A stretch of DNA of 64,000 nt from DATFDN01 sp963756495 (GTDB lineage Bacteria; Pseudomonadota; Alphaproteobacteria; Acetobacterales; Acetobacteraceae), in contig CAVWNS010000002.1 in assembly GCA_963756495.1 (NCBI GenBank), positions 620,001 to 684,000 on the forward strand, read 5' to 3'. The notes below the pieces were generated by a model, which had not been told where the DNA came from, searched no databases, and saw only the letters and a list, made by a program, of their open reading frames with translations. The position numbers and the translations under genes are program-made. Below, in pieces: positions 18,676 to 27,526 of this stretch (positions are counted from its first letter, which is position 1; each line of letters opens with the position of its first letter).

Positions 18676-19840
18676 GGATCAGCGCGTGCACGTCGTGTGT
18701 GCCCTCGTAGGTGTTCACCGCCTCCAGGTTCATCACGTGACGGATCACGTGGTACTCGTCGGCGATGCCGTTGCCGCCGTGCATGTCGCGCGCCTCGCGC
18801 GCGATCGCCAGCGCCTTGCCGCAGGAGTTGCGTTTCAGCAGGGAGATCATCTCGGGCGCGGCGTTGTGCTCATCCATCAGCCGGCCCAACCGCAGCACGG
18901 CTTGAAGGCCCAGCGTGATCTCGGTCTGCATGTCGGCGAGCTTCTTCTGCATCAGTTGCGTGGCCGCCAGCGGGCGGCCGAACATCTGGCGCTGCATCGT
19001 GTAGTCGCGCGCCGCGTGCCAGCAGAACTCCGCCGCCCCCAACGCGCCCCAGGCGATGCCGTAGCGCGCGTTGTTGAGGCAGGAGAACGGCCCCCGCAGC
19101 CCCTTGACGCCGGGCAGCATGTTGCCCTCGGGGACGAACACGTCCTGCATCATGATCATGCCGGTGACCGAGGCGCGCAGGCTGAACTTGCCCTCGATCT
19201 TCGGCGTCTCCAGCCCCTTCATGCCGCGTTCCAGCAGGAAGCCGCGGATATCGCCCGCCTCGTCCTTCGCCCAGACTACCAGCACGTCGGCGAGCGGGGA
19301 ATTGGTGATCCAGGTCTTCGACCCGTTCAGCAGGAACCCGCCATCCACGGGGCGCGCGCGCGCGCGCATCGAGCCGGGGTCGGAGCCGGCATCGGGCTCC
19401 GTCAGCCCGAAGCAGCCGACGAACTCCCCCGCCCGCAGCTTGGGGAGAAATTTCTGCTTCTGCTCCTCCGATCCGAACGCCCAGATCGGGTACATTACCA
19501 ACGAGGACTGCACCGAAAAGCACGAGCGGTAGCCGGAATCGACCCGCTCCACCTCGCGCGAGATCAGTCCATAGGAGACGTAGTTCACCCCGGCGCAGCC
19601 ATAGCCTTCCAGCGTGGCGCCCAGGAAGCCCATCTCACCCATCTCGTTCATGATGGCGCAGTCGAACTTCTCGTGCCGATTGGCCTCCAGCACGCGCGGC
19701 ATGAGCTGTTCCTGGCAGTAGGCGTTCGCGGCGTCACGGATGGCGCGCTCGTCCTCCGATAGTTGTTCATCAAGCCGAAGCGCGTCCTCCCACTTGAACG
19801 GGGTGAAGCGACTCCGGTGCTGGGTAGTGACGACGTTCAT
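18638..19840 (-). CDS. gcdH: Glutaryl-CoA dehydrogenase
   Basis: A 400-residue FAD enzyme that oxidises and decarboxylates glutaryl-CoA to crotonyl-CoA in lysine and tryptophan breakdown. It shows the family signature SGYRSCFSVQSSLVMYPIWA (with the substrate-carboxylate Arg), FGLTEPDAGSDPGSMRARA, and the catalytic Glu in NTYEGTHDVHALILGRA. Length matches the family. The ATG at 19840 overlaps the helicase stop by 4 bp (ATGA). Confidence 0.93.
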   Translation of the reverse strand: MNVVTTQHRSRFTPFKWEDALRLDEQLSEDERAIRDAANAYCQEQLMPRVLEANRHEKFDCAIMNEMGEMGFLGATLEGYGCAGVNYVSYGLISREVERVDSGYRSCFSVQSSLVMYPIWAFGSEEQKQKFLPKLRAGEFVGCFGLTEPDAGSDPGSMRARARPVDGGFLLNGSKTWITNSPLADVLVVWAKDEAGDIRGFLLERGMKGLETPKIEGKFSLRASVTGMIMMQDVFVPEGNMLPGVKGLRGPFSCLNNARYGIAWGALGAAEFCWHAARDYTMQRQMFGRPLAATQLMQKKLADMQTEITLGLQAVLRLGRLMDEHNAAPEMISLLKRNSCGKALAIAREARDMHGGNGIADEYHVIRHVMNLEAVNTYEGTHDVHALILGRAQTGLNAFG

Positions 19841-21618
19841 GCCTCTCCCTCCCCTTGAGCCAGGGTGCCAGCGCGCGTCGGCCGGATGCGCACCAGCATG
19901 AAAGCCGGAATCTCGTCGCCGAATCCCACCACGGCGGGACCAAGGTCGTCTTCGCGGCGGCGCTCGCGCCGCGGGGTGGCCGGCGCGACGTGCCGCGGCG
20001 TCGCAGGCTCGCGGCTGGGCGGCAACGCCGCGATCGCGGAGGCGGGCGCGCTGACCGGTGCGGTCAGGGGGGCCTCTACCGGACGTCGCGCGCGGGGCGC
20101 ACGCGGCGTGGTCTCGCGCGGCTTGCGCCCGGAGGTCTCCGCCTTTTCGGGCCTGGCCGCGGTCGCGCGCCGCTCGGGCGCGCGCCTGACGGCGTCGGAG
20201 CGACCGCGCCGGCGCCTGCCGCGGCCATCGTCGTCGGCCCACTCCACCGGATCGAAGCCCTCGACCTGCATCTGCGGGATCGGGTGTCCCGTCAGCTTCT
20301 CGATCGCCTGCACCGCCAGGCGGTCGTCGGGGGTGGCGATGGTGAAGGCCTGGCCCTCCAGCCCCGCGCGCCCGGTGCGCCCGATACGGTGGACGTAGTC
20401 CTCGGCGTGGTGCGGCACGTCGAAGTTGAACACATGCGACAGGCCGCCGATGTCGATGCCGCGCGCGGCGACGTCGCTGCACACCAGCAGTTGAAGCTCG
20501 CCGGCCTTGAACTTCTCAAGCGTCGCGAATCGGTGCGGCTGCGACATGTCTCCGTGCAGGGCGCCGGCGCTGAACTTATGGCGCGCCAGCGAGCGGTGCA
20601 GGACGTCCACGTCGCGCTTGCGGTTGCAGAAGATCAGCGCGTTCTGCACCTTTTCCGTCCGCATCATCCGACGCAGCGCCTCGCGCTTGTCGTGCTCGGA
20701 CACCAGCACCAGGCCCTCGATGATCGTGGTAGCCACCGAGGCGGGGCGGGAGACCGAAATCTCCTTCGGATTTTGCAGGAAAGCGTCGGCTAGCCGGCGG
20801 ATCTCCGGCAGCAGGGTGGCCGAGAAGAACAGCGTCTGGCGGTTGCGCGGCAGCAGCCCGACGATGCGCTCCACGTCGGGGATGAAGCCCATGTCGAGCA
20901 TCCGGTCGGCTTCGTCGATGACGAGCAATCTGGCGTCGGTCAGCAGCACCAGTCCGCGTTCGAACATGTCGATCAGCCGGCCGGGCGTGGCGATCAGCAC
21001 ATCGACCCCGCGCATCAGCACGTCCTTCTGGTCCGACATGCTCTCGCCGCCGATGATCAGCGCGTGCGTCAGCTTCAGGTACTTGCCGTACTGGACGAAG
21101 TTCTCCGCCACCTGAAGCGCGAGTTCGCGCGTCGGCTCCAGGATCAGGCTGCGCGGCATGCGGGCGCGGGCGCGCGAGCCGGTCAGGATGTCCAACATCG
21201 GCAGAGTGAACCCGGCAGTCTTTCCGGTGCCGGTCTGCGCCGCGCCCAGCACGTCGCGCCCCATTAACACGTAAGGGATCGCCTGTTCCTGGATCGGGGT
21301 CGGATGGATGTAGCCCTTCTCGGCAACCGCCTTCAGCACCGAATCGGACAGGCCGAGATCGGCGAATGTCTTGCGCGCCTCGACGATCTCCGTTTTTGTG
21401 GACTCCGCATCGTTTCTGCTATCGAGATTCGGAGGATCGGCGATCGGCTCCGCGTATGTATCCGCCCCCGACTCCGCAGCAGCGGGGTCCGCGAGCGGCT
21501 CCGCAGAACTCTCCGCGATTGGTTCCGGAACAAAATCCGCAACGGAATTCCCGACGGAATCCAGCGTATCGGGCGCGTGCTCGGTCGGGTCCGCGGTGGC
21601 GGTCGTCGTTTCGGTCAA
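19837..21618 (-). CDS. DEAD-box ATP-dependent RNA helicase
   Basis: About 593 residues. All helicase motifs are present in order: Q motif around PTPIQEQAIPYVLMG, Walker A AAQTGTGKTAGF, PTRELALQVAE, TPGRLIDM, DEAD as VIDEADRMLD, SAT as FFSATLLPE, and HRIGRTGRAGLEGQ. The C terminus is a basic, Ala/Arg/Pro-rich tail, as in RhlE-type proteins acting on ribosomes and structured mRNA. The N-terminal 110 residues are acidic low-complexity with repeated ESSAEPLADP-type units. The start is taken as TTG 21618; the frame is open to 21792, so it is uncertain. Confidence 0.88.
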   Translation of the reverse strand: MTETTTATADPTEHAPDTLDSVGNSVADFVPEPIAESSAEPLADPAAAESGADTYAEPIADPPNLDSRNDAESTKTEIVEARKTFADLGLSDSVLKAVAEKGYIHPTPIQEQAIPYVLMGRDVLGAAQTGTGKTAGFTLPMLDILTGSRARARMPRSLILEPTRELALQVAENFVQYGKYLKLTHALIIGGESMSDQKDVLMRGVDVLIATPGRLIDMFERGLVLLTDARLLVIDEADRMLDMGFIPDVERIVGLLPRNRQTLFFSATLLPEIRRLADAFLQNPKEISVSRPASVATTIIEGLVLVSEHDKREALRRMMRTEKVQNALIFCNRKRDVDVLHRSLARHKFSAGALHGDMSQPHRFATLEKFKAGELQLLVCSDVAARGIDIGGLSHVFNFDVPHHAEDYVHRIGRTGRAGLEGQAFTIATPDDRLAVQAIEKLTGHPIPQMQVEGFDPVEWADDDGRGRRRRGRSDAVRRAPERRATAARPEKAETSGRKPRETTPRAPRARRPVEAPLTAPVSAPASAIAALPPSREPATPRHVAPATPRRERRREDDLGPAVVGFGDEIPAFMLVRIRPTRAGTLAQGEGEA

Positions 21619-21820
21619 ACTATGTCCCAGTCGCGTGTGGGGTTGGCTTTTGCCAATGCAACGGGCGCGCCCGCGTTTGCGCCGGCACGCTTCAGTGGCA
21701 GCGTCACCGCGCATATCAAGACGGCGTCGGGGAAAGTCAAGCGCGTTGCGCTCGCGCCGGTGCGGTTGGACGCCCCCGCGCGCATGTGTCAAGACGCGGG
21801 CGAGTCAAGGGAGCACGACC

Positions 21821-22369
21821 ATGGCACCCATCGATGACACGCGGCCGTTCATCGCTGTTAGCATCGCGGTCCTTACCGTCTCCGATACCCGCACCGAGGC
21901 CACCGATACCTCCGGCCAGGCGCTGGTCGATCGTATCGCCGCCGCCGGCCATCGCGTGGCCACGCGCGCGATCGAGAAGGACGATCCCAGCGCGATCGAG
22001 GCACGGCTGCGCGCCTGGATCGCCGATCCCGAGATCGATGTCGTCATTACCACGGGCGGCACCGGCATCACCGGACGCGACGTGACGCCGGAAGCCTTCG
22101 ACCGCGTGATGGAGAAGCGGATCGAGGGCTTCGGCGAGTTGTTCCGCATGCTGAGCTACCGCAAGATCGGCACATCGACGATGCAGTCCCGCGCGGTCGG
22201 GGGCGTGGCGGGCGGCACCTACCTGTTCGCGCTGCCCGGCAGCACCGGGGCGGTCAAGGATGGCTGGGACGACATCCTGGTCTCCCAGCTCGACAACCGT
22301 CACCGTCCCTGCAATCTCGTCGAGCTGATGCCGCGGTTGCAGGAACACCTGAAGCCCGCCGCCGAGTAG
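21821..22369 (+). CDS. moaB: Molybdenum cofactor biosynthesis protein B
   Basis: A 182-residue MPT-binding protein of the MoaB/MogA family, which adenylates molybdopterin before Mo insertion. Conserved pieces are VLTVSDTRTEATDTSGQ, TTGGTGITGRDVTPEA (nucleotide-binding loop) and FALPGSTGAVKDGWDDIL. The ATG follows AAGGGAG at 21807-21813. Its last 70 bp overlap the 3' end of the convergent DUF2064 gene. Confidence 0.93.
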   Translation: MAPIDDTRPFIAVSIAVLTVSDTRTEATDTSGQALVDRIAAAGHRVATRAIEKDDPSAIEARLRAWIADPEIDVVITTGGTGITGRDVTPEAFDRVMEKRIEGFGELFRMLSYRKIGTSTMQSRAVGGVAGGTYLFALPGSTGAVKDGWDDILVSQLDNRHRPCNLVELMPRLQEHLKPAAE

Positions 22370-22935
22370 CCCGCCGCCCGCAGGTCGGCCGCGCCATCGA
22401 CGTCGCGCAGCCGGCGCAGCAGCGCGGGTGGGTGGCGTGCGAAGTTGCGTTGCGTATCGGCCAGGGCGTGGGCCCCCGACCAGCGCACGGCGGCGAACGG
22501 GCGCGCCGGCCGTCTCGGCCCCATGCCCACCAGCCAATAGCCGCCGTCCTCGGCGGGCCCGAACACTGATGCGGACCGGCCCAGCGCGCGGAAGGCGGCG
22601 CGCAGGTCCGCGGCCGTGACCTGGGGGATGTCGCAGCCCACCAGGGCCACGCGGCGGCGTGGATACCGGCGGAACGCGCGTGTCATGCGCTGGCCGAGAT
22701 CGCCCGGTCCCTGCGGCAGGCGCGCGACCCCGGAGGGTAGCCCCAGCCGGGCGCGGTCGGGGGTGATGACCAGCACGGTGGCGAAGCGCCGGTCGCGGGC
22801 GAGCACGCGCAACAGCGCAGTTAGAACGGTGCGGTGGAAGCGCAGCGCCGCGCGGTCACCCGCCTCGCGCGCCAGCCGCCGCTTCACCGCGCCAAGGCGC
22901 GGGGCACGGGCGAAGACGATCGCGACATCCTTCAT
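22300..22935 (-). CDS. DUF2064 / TIGR04282-type glycosyltransferase-like protein
   Basis: A 211-residue protein with a GT-A-like nucleotide-sugar fold. It starts MKDVAIVFARAPRLGAVKRR, with Lys/Arg for phosphate binding, and has LVGCDIPQVTAADLRAA as the metal-binding DxD-like loop and GPAEDGGYWLVGM. This family is named after arsenosugar biosynthesis in databases, but few members are tested. Its ATG overlaps the TGA of the upstream glycosyltransferase by 4 bp. The 3' end overlaps moaB on the opposite strand by 70 bp. Confidence 0.8.
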   Translation of the reverse strand: MKDVAIVFARAPRLGAVKRRLAREAGDRAALRFHRTVLTALLRVLARDRRFATVLVITPDRARLGLPSGVARLPQGPGDLGQRMTRAFRRYPRRRVALVGCDIPQVTAADLRAAFRALGRSASVFGPAEDGGYWLVGMGPRRPARPFAAVRWSGAHALADTQRNFARHPPALLRRLRDVDGAADLRAAGYSAAGFRCSCNRGISSTRLQGR

Positions 22936-23591
22936 CCGTAGGCGCGTGCGATCAACGCAGGCGGCACGCCCGCGTACCACAAGGCGAGGCACGCGAGATT
23001 GCGCGCGGAGCGGCGATGCCAGCCGTCGCGTTCCCACTTCGCCGCCGAGGTCAGCGCGGCGGCGTCCAGCGCCACCAGTCGTCGCCGTCCGAGCCGCCGC
23101 ACAAGGTCTACATCCTCCATGAGCGGCAACGGCCGCATGCCGCCGACTGCGTCCAGCAGGTCGCGGTGGATCAGCAATCCCTGGTCGCCATAAGGCAGCG
23201 CAAAGGTCCGGGAGCGCCAGGCAACGATCCGCTCCAAACGGCGTGCGCGCGTGTCGGTGCTGTCGAGGCCGAAGCGGAAGTACCCGGCGCGTCCGGCTTC
23301 GGCGCGCATGTGCGCCGAGGCAGCGTCCACCCAGGCGGGAGCGAGGCGCGTATCGGCGTGCAGCAGCAGCAGCCACGGGCAAGACGCCGCCGCGATCCCA
23401 GCCGCGAGCTGCGCTCCGCGCCCACAGGGCGCCACGATCACCCGCGCGCCAAGGCTGCGCGCGTGCGCCACGGTTGCATCGGCGCTGCCGCCGTCCACCA
23501 CCCAGACCTCCGCTACGCCGCCCAGGGCCGCTACCGTCGCGGGTAGGGTCGCGGCCGCGTTCAGGGCGGGGATGATAGCGGAGATCACCAC
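22932..23591 (-). CDS. TIGR04283-type family 2 glycosyltransferase
   Basis: About 219 residues of a GT2 enzyme: SAIIPALNAAATLPATVAAL, then EVWVVDGGSADATVAHARS (nucleotide-binding Asp), LLLLHADTRLAPAW (DxD-like) and the acceptor-site PLMEDVDLVRRLGR. It pairs with the DUF2064 gene, as seen in many proteobacteria, and the two are translationally coupled. The start is one of two adjacent GTGs at 23591 and 23588. The arsenosugar name is a database label; the substrate is not known. Confidence 0.8.
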   Translation of the reverse strand: MVISAIIPALNAAATLPATVAALGGVAEVWVVDGGSADATVAHARSLGARVIVAPCGRGAQLAAGIAAASCPWLLLLHADTRLAPAWVDAASAHMRAEAGRAGYFRFGLDSTDTRARRLERIVAWRSRTFALPYGDQGLLIHRDLLDAVGGMRPLPLMEDVDLVRRLGRRRLVALDAAALTSAAKWERDGWHRRSARNLACLALWYAGVPPALIARAYG

Positions 23592-23663
23592 TTTCCTGTT
23601 TTGTTCTTGACGAAGGCGCTTTGCTTCGCCAGCCTGCTCCCGGAACGTAGCGGGAACACTAGG

Positions 23664-24854
23664 ATGCAGCAGAGTGCGGCCCCTGGCAAGGACGCGGGCA
23701 TCGATCGGGACGCGATCGCGGCGCTGGGCCGCGCCGGACTGCCCGAGCCGCCGGCCGCCTGCATGTCGCCTGCGCTGCGACGGCACGGACGCGGCGCCAC
23801 CGCCAATCCGGGCGTCCGGTTCGAGCAGGCCAGCACCCACCCGTTCGACGACGGGTGGGATACCCTCGCCGCCAATTTCGGCGACCTGCCGCCGCTGCCG
23901 ACCACCCTGATCCGCGACGCCTCGCGCTCGGTCATCAGCTGGAACACCTCGCCCGACATCGGCTTCGACCGCGCGGTGAACCCGTATCGCGGCTGCGAGC
24001 ACGGCTGCATCTACTGCTATGCCCGGCCGACGCACGCCTACCTGGGCTACTCGCCCGGGCTCGACTTCGAGACCAAGCTGATCTTCAAGCCCGAGGCAGG
24101 GGAGCTTCTGGAGAAGGAGCTGCGCAAGCCCGGCTATGTTCCGCGTACCCTGGCGCTCGGCTCCAACACCGATCCCTACCAGCCGGTAGAGCGTACGCTG
24201 AAGCTGACCCGCGCGGTGCTGGAGGTGCTCGATCGATTCAACCATCCGGTGAGCATCGTCACCAAGTCCGCCGGCGTGCTGCGCGACCTCGACGTCCTGT
24301 CCCGGATGGCCAGACGCCGCCTGGCCCGCGTGCTGCTGTCGGTGACGACCTTGGAGCCCGCGCTCGCCCGCCGAATGGAGCCCCGCGCCGCCAGCCCCGC
24401 ACGGCGCCTGCACGCGATCACGGAGCTGACCCGCGCCGGCGTGCCGGCCGGGGTGATGGTCGCGCCGGTGATCCCCGGCCTGAACGATGCGGAGATGGAG
24501 CGCATAGTGCAGGCTGCATCCCGCGCGGGCGCCCGCCATGCCGGCTACGTGCTGCTCCGCCTGCCGCACGAGTTGCGCGAGCTGTTCGAGGATTGGCTCG
24601 CCACTCACTTCCCCGACCGCGCCCGCCACGTCCTGAGCCTGGTGCGCCAGACCCGGGCGGGGGCGCTGTCGGATGCGCGCTTCCACCACCGCATGGCGGG
24701 GCACGGCGCCTATGCCGACCTGCTGCTCCGGCGCTTCGCGCGCGCCGCCCGGCAGTGGGGCCTCGACGAGGCGCGCGAGCCGCTCGACTGCACAAGTTTC
24801 GCGGTGCCGAACGCGCCGGCGGGGATGGCGGAGGCACAGATGTCGCTGTTCTAA
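23664..24854 (+). CDS. PA0069-type radical SAM protein
   Basis: A 396-residue radical SAM enzyme. The [4Fe-4S] motif is CEHGCIYCYARP (CxxxCxxC, about residue 112), preceded by DRAVNPYRGCEHG and followed by LALGSNTDPYQPVERT and the Gly-rich VMVAPVIPGLNDAEME. This is the SplB-related PA0069 family; its reaction is not established. The ATG 23664 is used since the conserved GRGATANPGVRFE segment begins about 47 residues in. It is a single gene, convergent with mrp. Confidence 0.85.
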   Translation: MQQSAAPGKDAGIDRDAIAALGRAGLPEPPAACMSPALRRHGRGATANPGVRFEQASTHPFDDGWDTLAANFGDLPPLPTTLIRDASRSVISWNTSPDIGFDRAVNPYRGCEHGCIYCYARPTHAYLGYSPGLDFETKLIFKPEAGELLEKELRKPGYVPRTLALGSNTDPYQPVERTLKLTRAVLEVLDRFNHPVSIVTKSAGVLRDLDVLSRMARRRLARVLLSVTTLEPALARRMEPRAASPARRLHAITELTRAGVPAGVMVAPVIPGLNDAEMERIVQAASRAGARHAGYVLLRLPHELRELFEDWLATHFPDRARHVLSLVRQTRAGALSDARFHHRMAGHGAYADLLLRRFARAARQWGLDEAREPLDCTSFAVPNAPAGMAEAQMSLF

Positions 24855-24871
24855 GGCGCCGCTTGCCGGTT

Positions 24872-25999
24872 TCAGTTGATGACGATGCGCGGACCCGCGC
24901 CGCGTCCGGCCGGCGCGCCCGCAACCTTGCCCCAGACCCGCGCCGCCAGGGCCGCGAAGGCCTGCGCGGCAGCACTGTCGGGAGCGGCCGCCACGATCGG
25001 GGCGCCAGCGTCGGCGGCCTCGCGGATGTCGAGCAGCAGCGGGATCTCGCCCAGGAAGTCGGTGCCCTGCCGATCCGCCTCGCGCCGCGCGCCGCCGTGG
25101 CCGAAGATCTCCGAGCGATGGCCGCAGTTCGGGCAGCAGAACACGCTCATGTTCTCCACCAGGCCGAGGACAGGCACGCGCACCCGCTCGAACATCCGCA
25201 TGCCGCGGCGCGCGTCGATCAGCGCGATGTCCTGCGGCGTGGAGACGATCACCGCCCCGGTCAGCGCGACCCGCTGCGCCATCGTCAGCTGGGCGTCGCC
25301 CGTGCCGGGCGGCATGTCCACGATCAGCACGTCGAGCGCGCCCCACTCGACCTGGCCCATCATCTGCTCCAGCGCCCCCATCACCATCGGGCCCCGCCAG
25401 ATCATCGGCGTCTCCTCCTCGACCAGGAAGCCGATCGACATGCAGCGCAGGCCCCACGCCTCGATCGGCAGCATGCGCTCGCCGCGCACCTCGGGCTTGC
25501 GCGCTACGCCCAGCATCCGCGGCAGGCTGGGGCCATAGATGTCGGCGTCCAGCAGCCCGGTCGCGAGTCCCTGGCGGGCCAGTGCCACGGCGAGGTTGAC
25601 CGCGACGGTGGACTTGCCCACGCCGCCCTTGCCGGAGGCGACGGCGATGATGGCCTTCACGTCGGGCAGCAGCAGCGCGGGCTTCTGCCCCGCGCCCGCG
25701 CCGGGGACGGGCGCGGCCGGCGGCGGCTTGGCCGCCTGCTTGTGCGCGGTCAGCACGGCGGTCGCGTTGGCGACGCCGGGATGGCGGGACAAGGCCGCTT
25801 CCACGGCGCGGCGCACCGGCTCCATGGCCGGGGCGTGGGCACGATCGGTCAGTAACGCGACCTGCACCAGGCCGCCGCTCACCTCGATTCCCTCGATCAG
25901 GCCGGCGGTGACAATGTCCTGGCCCGAGACCGGGTCCTTGATGGCGCGCAGCGCTGCCCGCAGGGTCTCGGGGGAAAGCTGGCTTGGCGCCTTGCTCAT
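24872..25999 (-). CDS. mrp: Mrp/ApbC iron-sulfur carrier ATPase
   Basis: A 375-residue P-loop protein of the Mrp/NBP35 family that carries or assembles Fe-S clusters. An N-terminal MIP18-like domain (ALRAIKDPVSGQDIVTAGLI) precedes the deviant Walker A ASGKGGVGKSTVAVNLAVAL, LLDADIYGPSLPRMLG, VDMPPGTGDAQLTMAQ and the cluster CxxC in VFCCPNCGHRSEIFG. Length is normal. It is divergent from hflK with a 141-bp gap. Confidence 0.94.
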   Translation of the reverse strand: MSKAPSQLSPETLRAALRAIKDPVSGQDIVTAGLIEGIEVSGGLVQVALLTDRAHAPAMEPVRRAVEAALSRHPGVANATAVLTAHKQAAKPPPAAPVPGAGAGQKPALLLPDVKAIIAVASGKGGVGKSTVAVNLAVALARQGLATGLLDADIYGPSLPRMLGVARKPEVRGERMLPIEAWGLRCMSIGFLVEEETPMIWRGPMVMGALEQMMGQVEWGALDVLIVDMPPGTGDAQLTMAQRVALTGAVIVSTPQDIALIDARRGMRMFERVRVPVLGLVENMSVFCCPNCGHRSEIFGHGGARREADRQGTDFLGEIPLLLDIREAADAGAPIVAAAPDSAAAQAFAALAARVWGKVAGAPAGRGAGPRIVIN

Positions 26000-26140
26000 T
26001 TGCTTGCAAACCCTCTAACTGGCGGGACTGGCACGAGGCCGTGAGCCGCTGCGGGCTCAGCCACGATATGTGGCGCGGTGGCCTCGGGCGCAAACGCTTT
26101 CGCCGCGCCGCAGCGCGCGGCACGGGAGCAGTCCGGTCTC

Positions 26141-27526
26141 ATGGCATCCGATCATGACGACCCAAACCCCTGGGGACCGCAGGAGCCGCCCTCCGGCAGG
26201 CCCGGGGACGGCCCGTGGGGGGCCGGCACGCCCGGCGCTCGCCCCGGCGGCCCGCGTGGCGAGGATGACGGCTTCAGGGGCGGCGGCCCGGGCTGGGGCG
26301 GAAACGGCGGGAGGGGTGGCCCGGGCGGCGGTCCAGGCGGCCGGGTTCCGCCGCTGGCGGATCTCGACCGCATCATCGCGCAGGCCCAGGAGATGGTGCG
26401 CCGCCTGCTCGGCACGCGGTACGGCGGTGGGCCCGGGCGCGGGTTCAAGGGCGGGCGTGGCCTCGCGCTCCTCGGCTTCGCGGTCGGGGCCCTGTGGCTC
26501 GCCAGCGGACTTTATCGCGTGGAGCCGGACCAGGAGGGCGTGGTCATGCGCTTCGGCGCCTTCACCCGCCTGACTCCGCCCGGCCTGAACTACCACCTGC
26601 CCTGGCCGGTCGAGAGCGTGGCCACGCCCGCGGTCACCCGCGTCAACCGCATCGAGATCGGCTATCGCTCGGGCGGGTCGGAAACTGAGGTGCCGGCTGA
26701 CCTGGCCGCGGGGCGTCAAGCCGGCCCGGAGGGCGGACGCGAGGTCGGCCAGGAGAGCTTGATGCTGACCGGCGACGAGAACATCGTCGATGTCAACGTC
26801 GCCGTGCTCTGGCGCATCGACAACGCGGTCGCCTACCTGTTCAACACCCGCGACCCGCGCACCACGGTGCAGGCGGTGACTGAGAGCGTACTGCGCGAGG
26901 TGATGGGCCGCACGCCGATCCAGCCGGCGCTGGGGCCGTTGCGGGCGCAGATCGCCGATCAGGTGATGCGCCAGACCCAGCAGATCCTGAACGGCTACCA
27001 CGCCGGAGTGCAGATCGTGCAGGTGTTGCCGCAGACGGTGGACCCGCCGCCGGCGGTGATCGAGAGCTTCCGCGACGTTCAGCGCGCCAACACCGACGCC
27101 GAGCGGATGCGCAACCAGGCCAACTCCTATCGCAACGACATCGTACCACGGGCGCGCGGCGAGGCGTCGCGGATCGTCGCCTTGGCCGAGGGCGACCGCC
27201 AGGCGGCGATTGCTCGGGCGACCGGCGAGGCGCAACGGTTCCAGAGCGTGCTCACGGCCTATCAGGCCGCCAAGGACATCACGATGAAGCGCCTGTATCT
27301 CGACACCATGCAGGACGTGCTGAGCCACACGCAAAGCGTGGTACTGGATGACAAGCTGCGTGGCGTGCTGCCGTTCCTGCCGCTGGAGGGAGGCACCGGC
27401 GCGATGCCGGCCGCCGCGCCGGCTCCTTCCGCGCCCCTTGCAATGCCGCCGCTCGTCCCGCCTTCCGCCCCGCCGGCGCCCCTGGCGCAACAATCGGCGT
27501 CGCCGGCCGCGGAGGCGACGCCATGA
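26141..27526 (+). CDS. hflK: FtsH protease regulator HflK
   Basis: A 461-residue SPFH protein. The N-terminal 85 residues are a Gly/Pro-rich cytoplasmic tail, then one transmembrane helix (GLALLGFAVGALWLASGLY) and the periplasmic band-7 domain (YRVEPDQEGVVMRFGAFTRL, then GLNYHLPWPVESV). The C terminus is Ala/Pro-rich. With HflC it forms the large membrane cage around FtsH. ATG 26141 is preferred; a frame extension to 26078 has no conservation. The stop overlaps hflC (ATGA). Confidence 0.94.
   Translation: MASDHDDPNPWGPQEPPSGRPGDGPWGAGTPGARPGGPRGEDDGFRGGGPGWGGNGGRGGPGGGPGGRVPPLADLDRIIAQAQEMVRRLLGTRYGGGPGRGFKGGRGLALLGFAVGALWLASGLYRVEPDQEGVVMRFGAFTRLTPPGLNYHLPWPVESVATPAVTRVNRIEIGYRSGGSETEVPADLAAGRQAGPEGGREVGQESLMLTGDENIVDVNVAVLWRIDNAVAYLFNTRDPRTTVQAVTESVLREVMGRTPIQPALGPLRAQIADQVMRQTQQILNGYHAGVQIVQVLPQTVDPPPAVIESFRDVQRANTDAERMRNQANSYRNDIVPRARGEASRIVALAEGDRQAAIARATGEAQRFQSVLTAYQAAKDITMKRLYLDTMQDVLSHTQSVVLDDKLRGVLPFLPLEGGTGAMPAAAPAPSAPLAMPPLVPPSAPPAPLAQQSASPAAEATP

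Noticed and set aside
22932..26123. A 1063-residue minus-strand open frame covering the radical SAM and mrp loci
   Set aside because: Only the last ~219 residues (glycosyltransferase) are real; the rest is a GC-rich shadow across mrp and the radical SAM gene, both with clear motifs.
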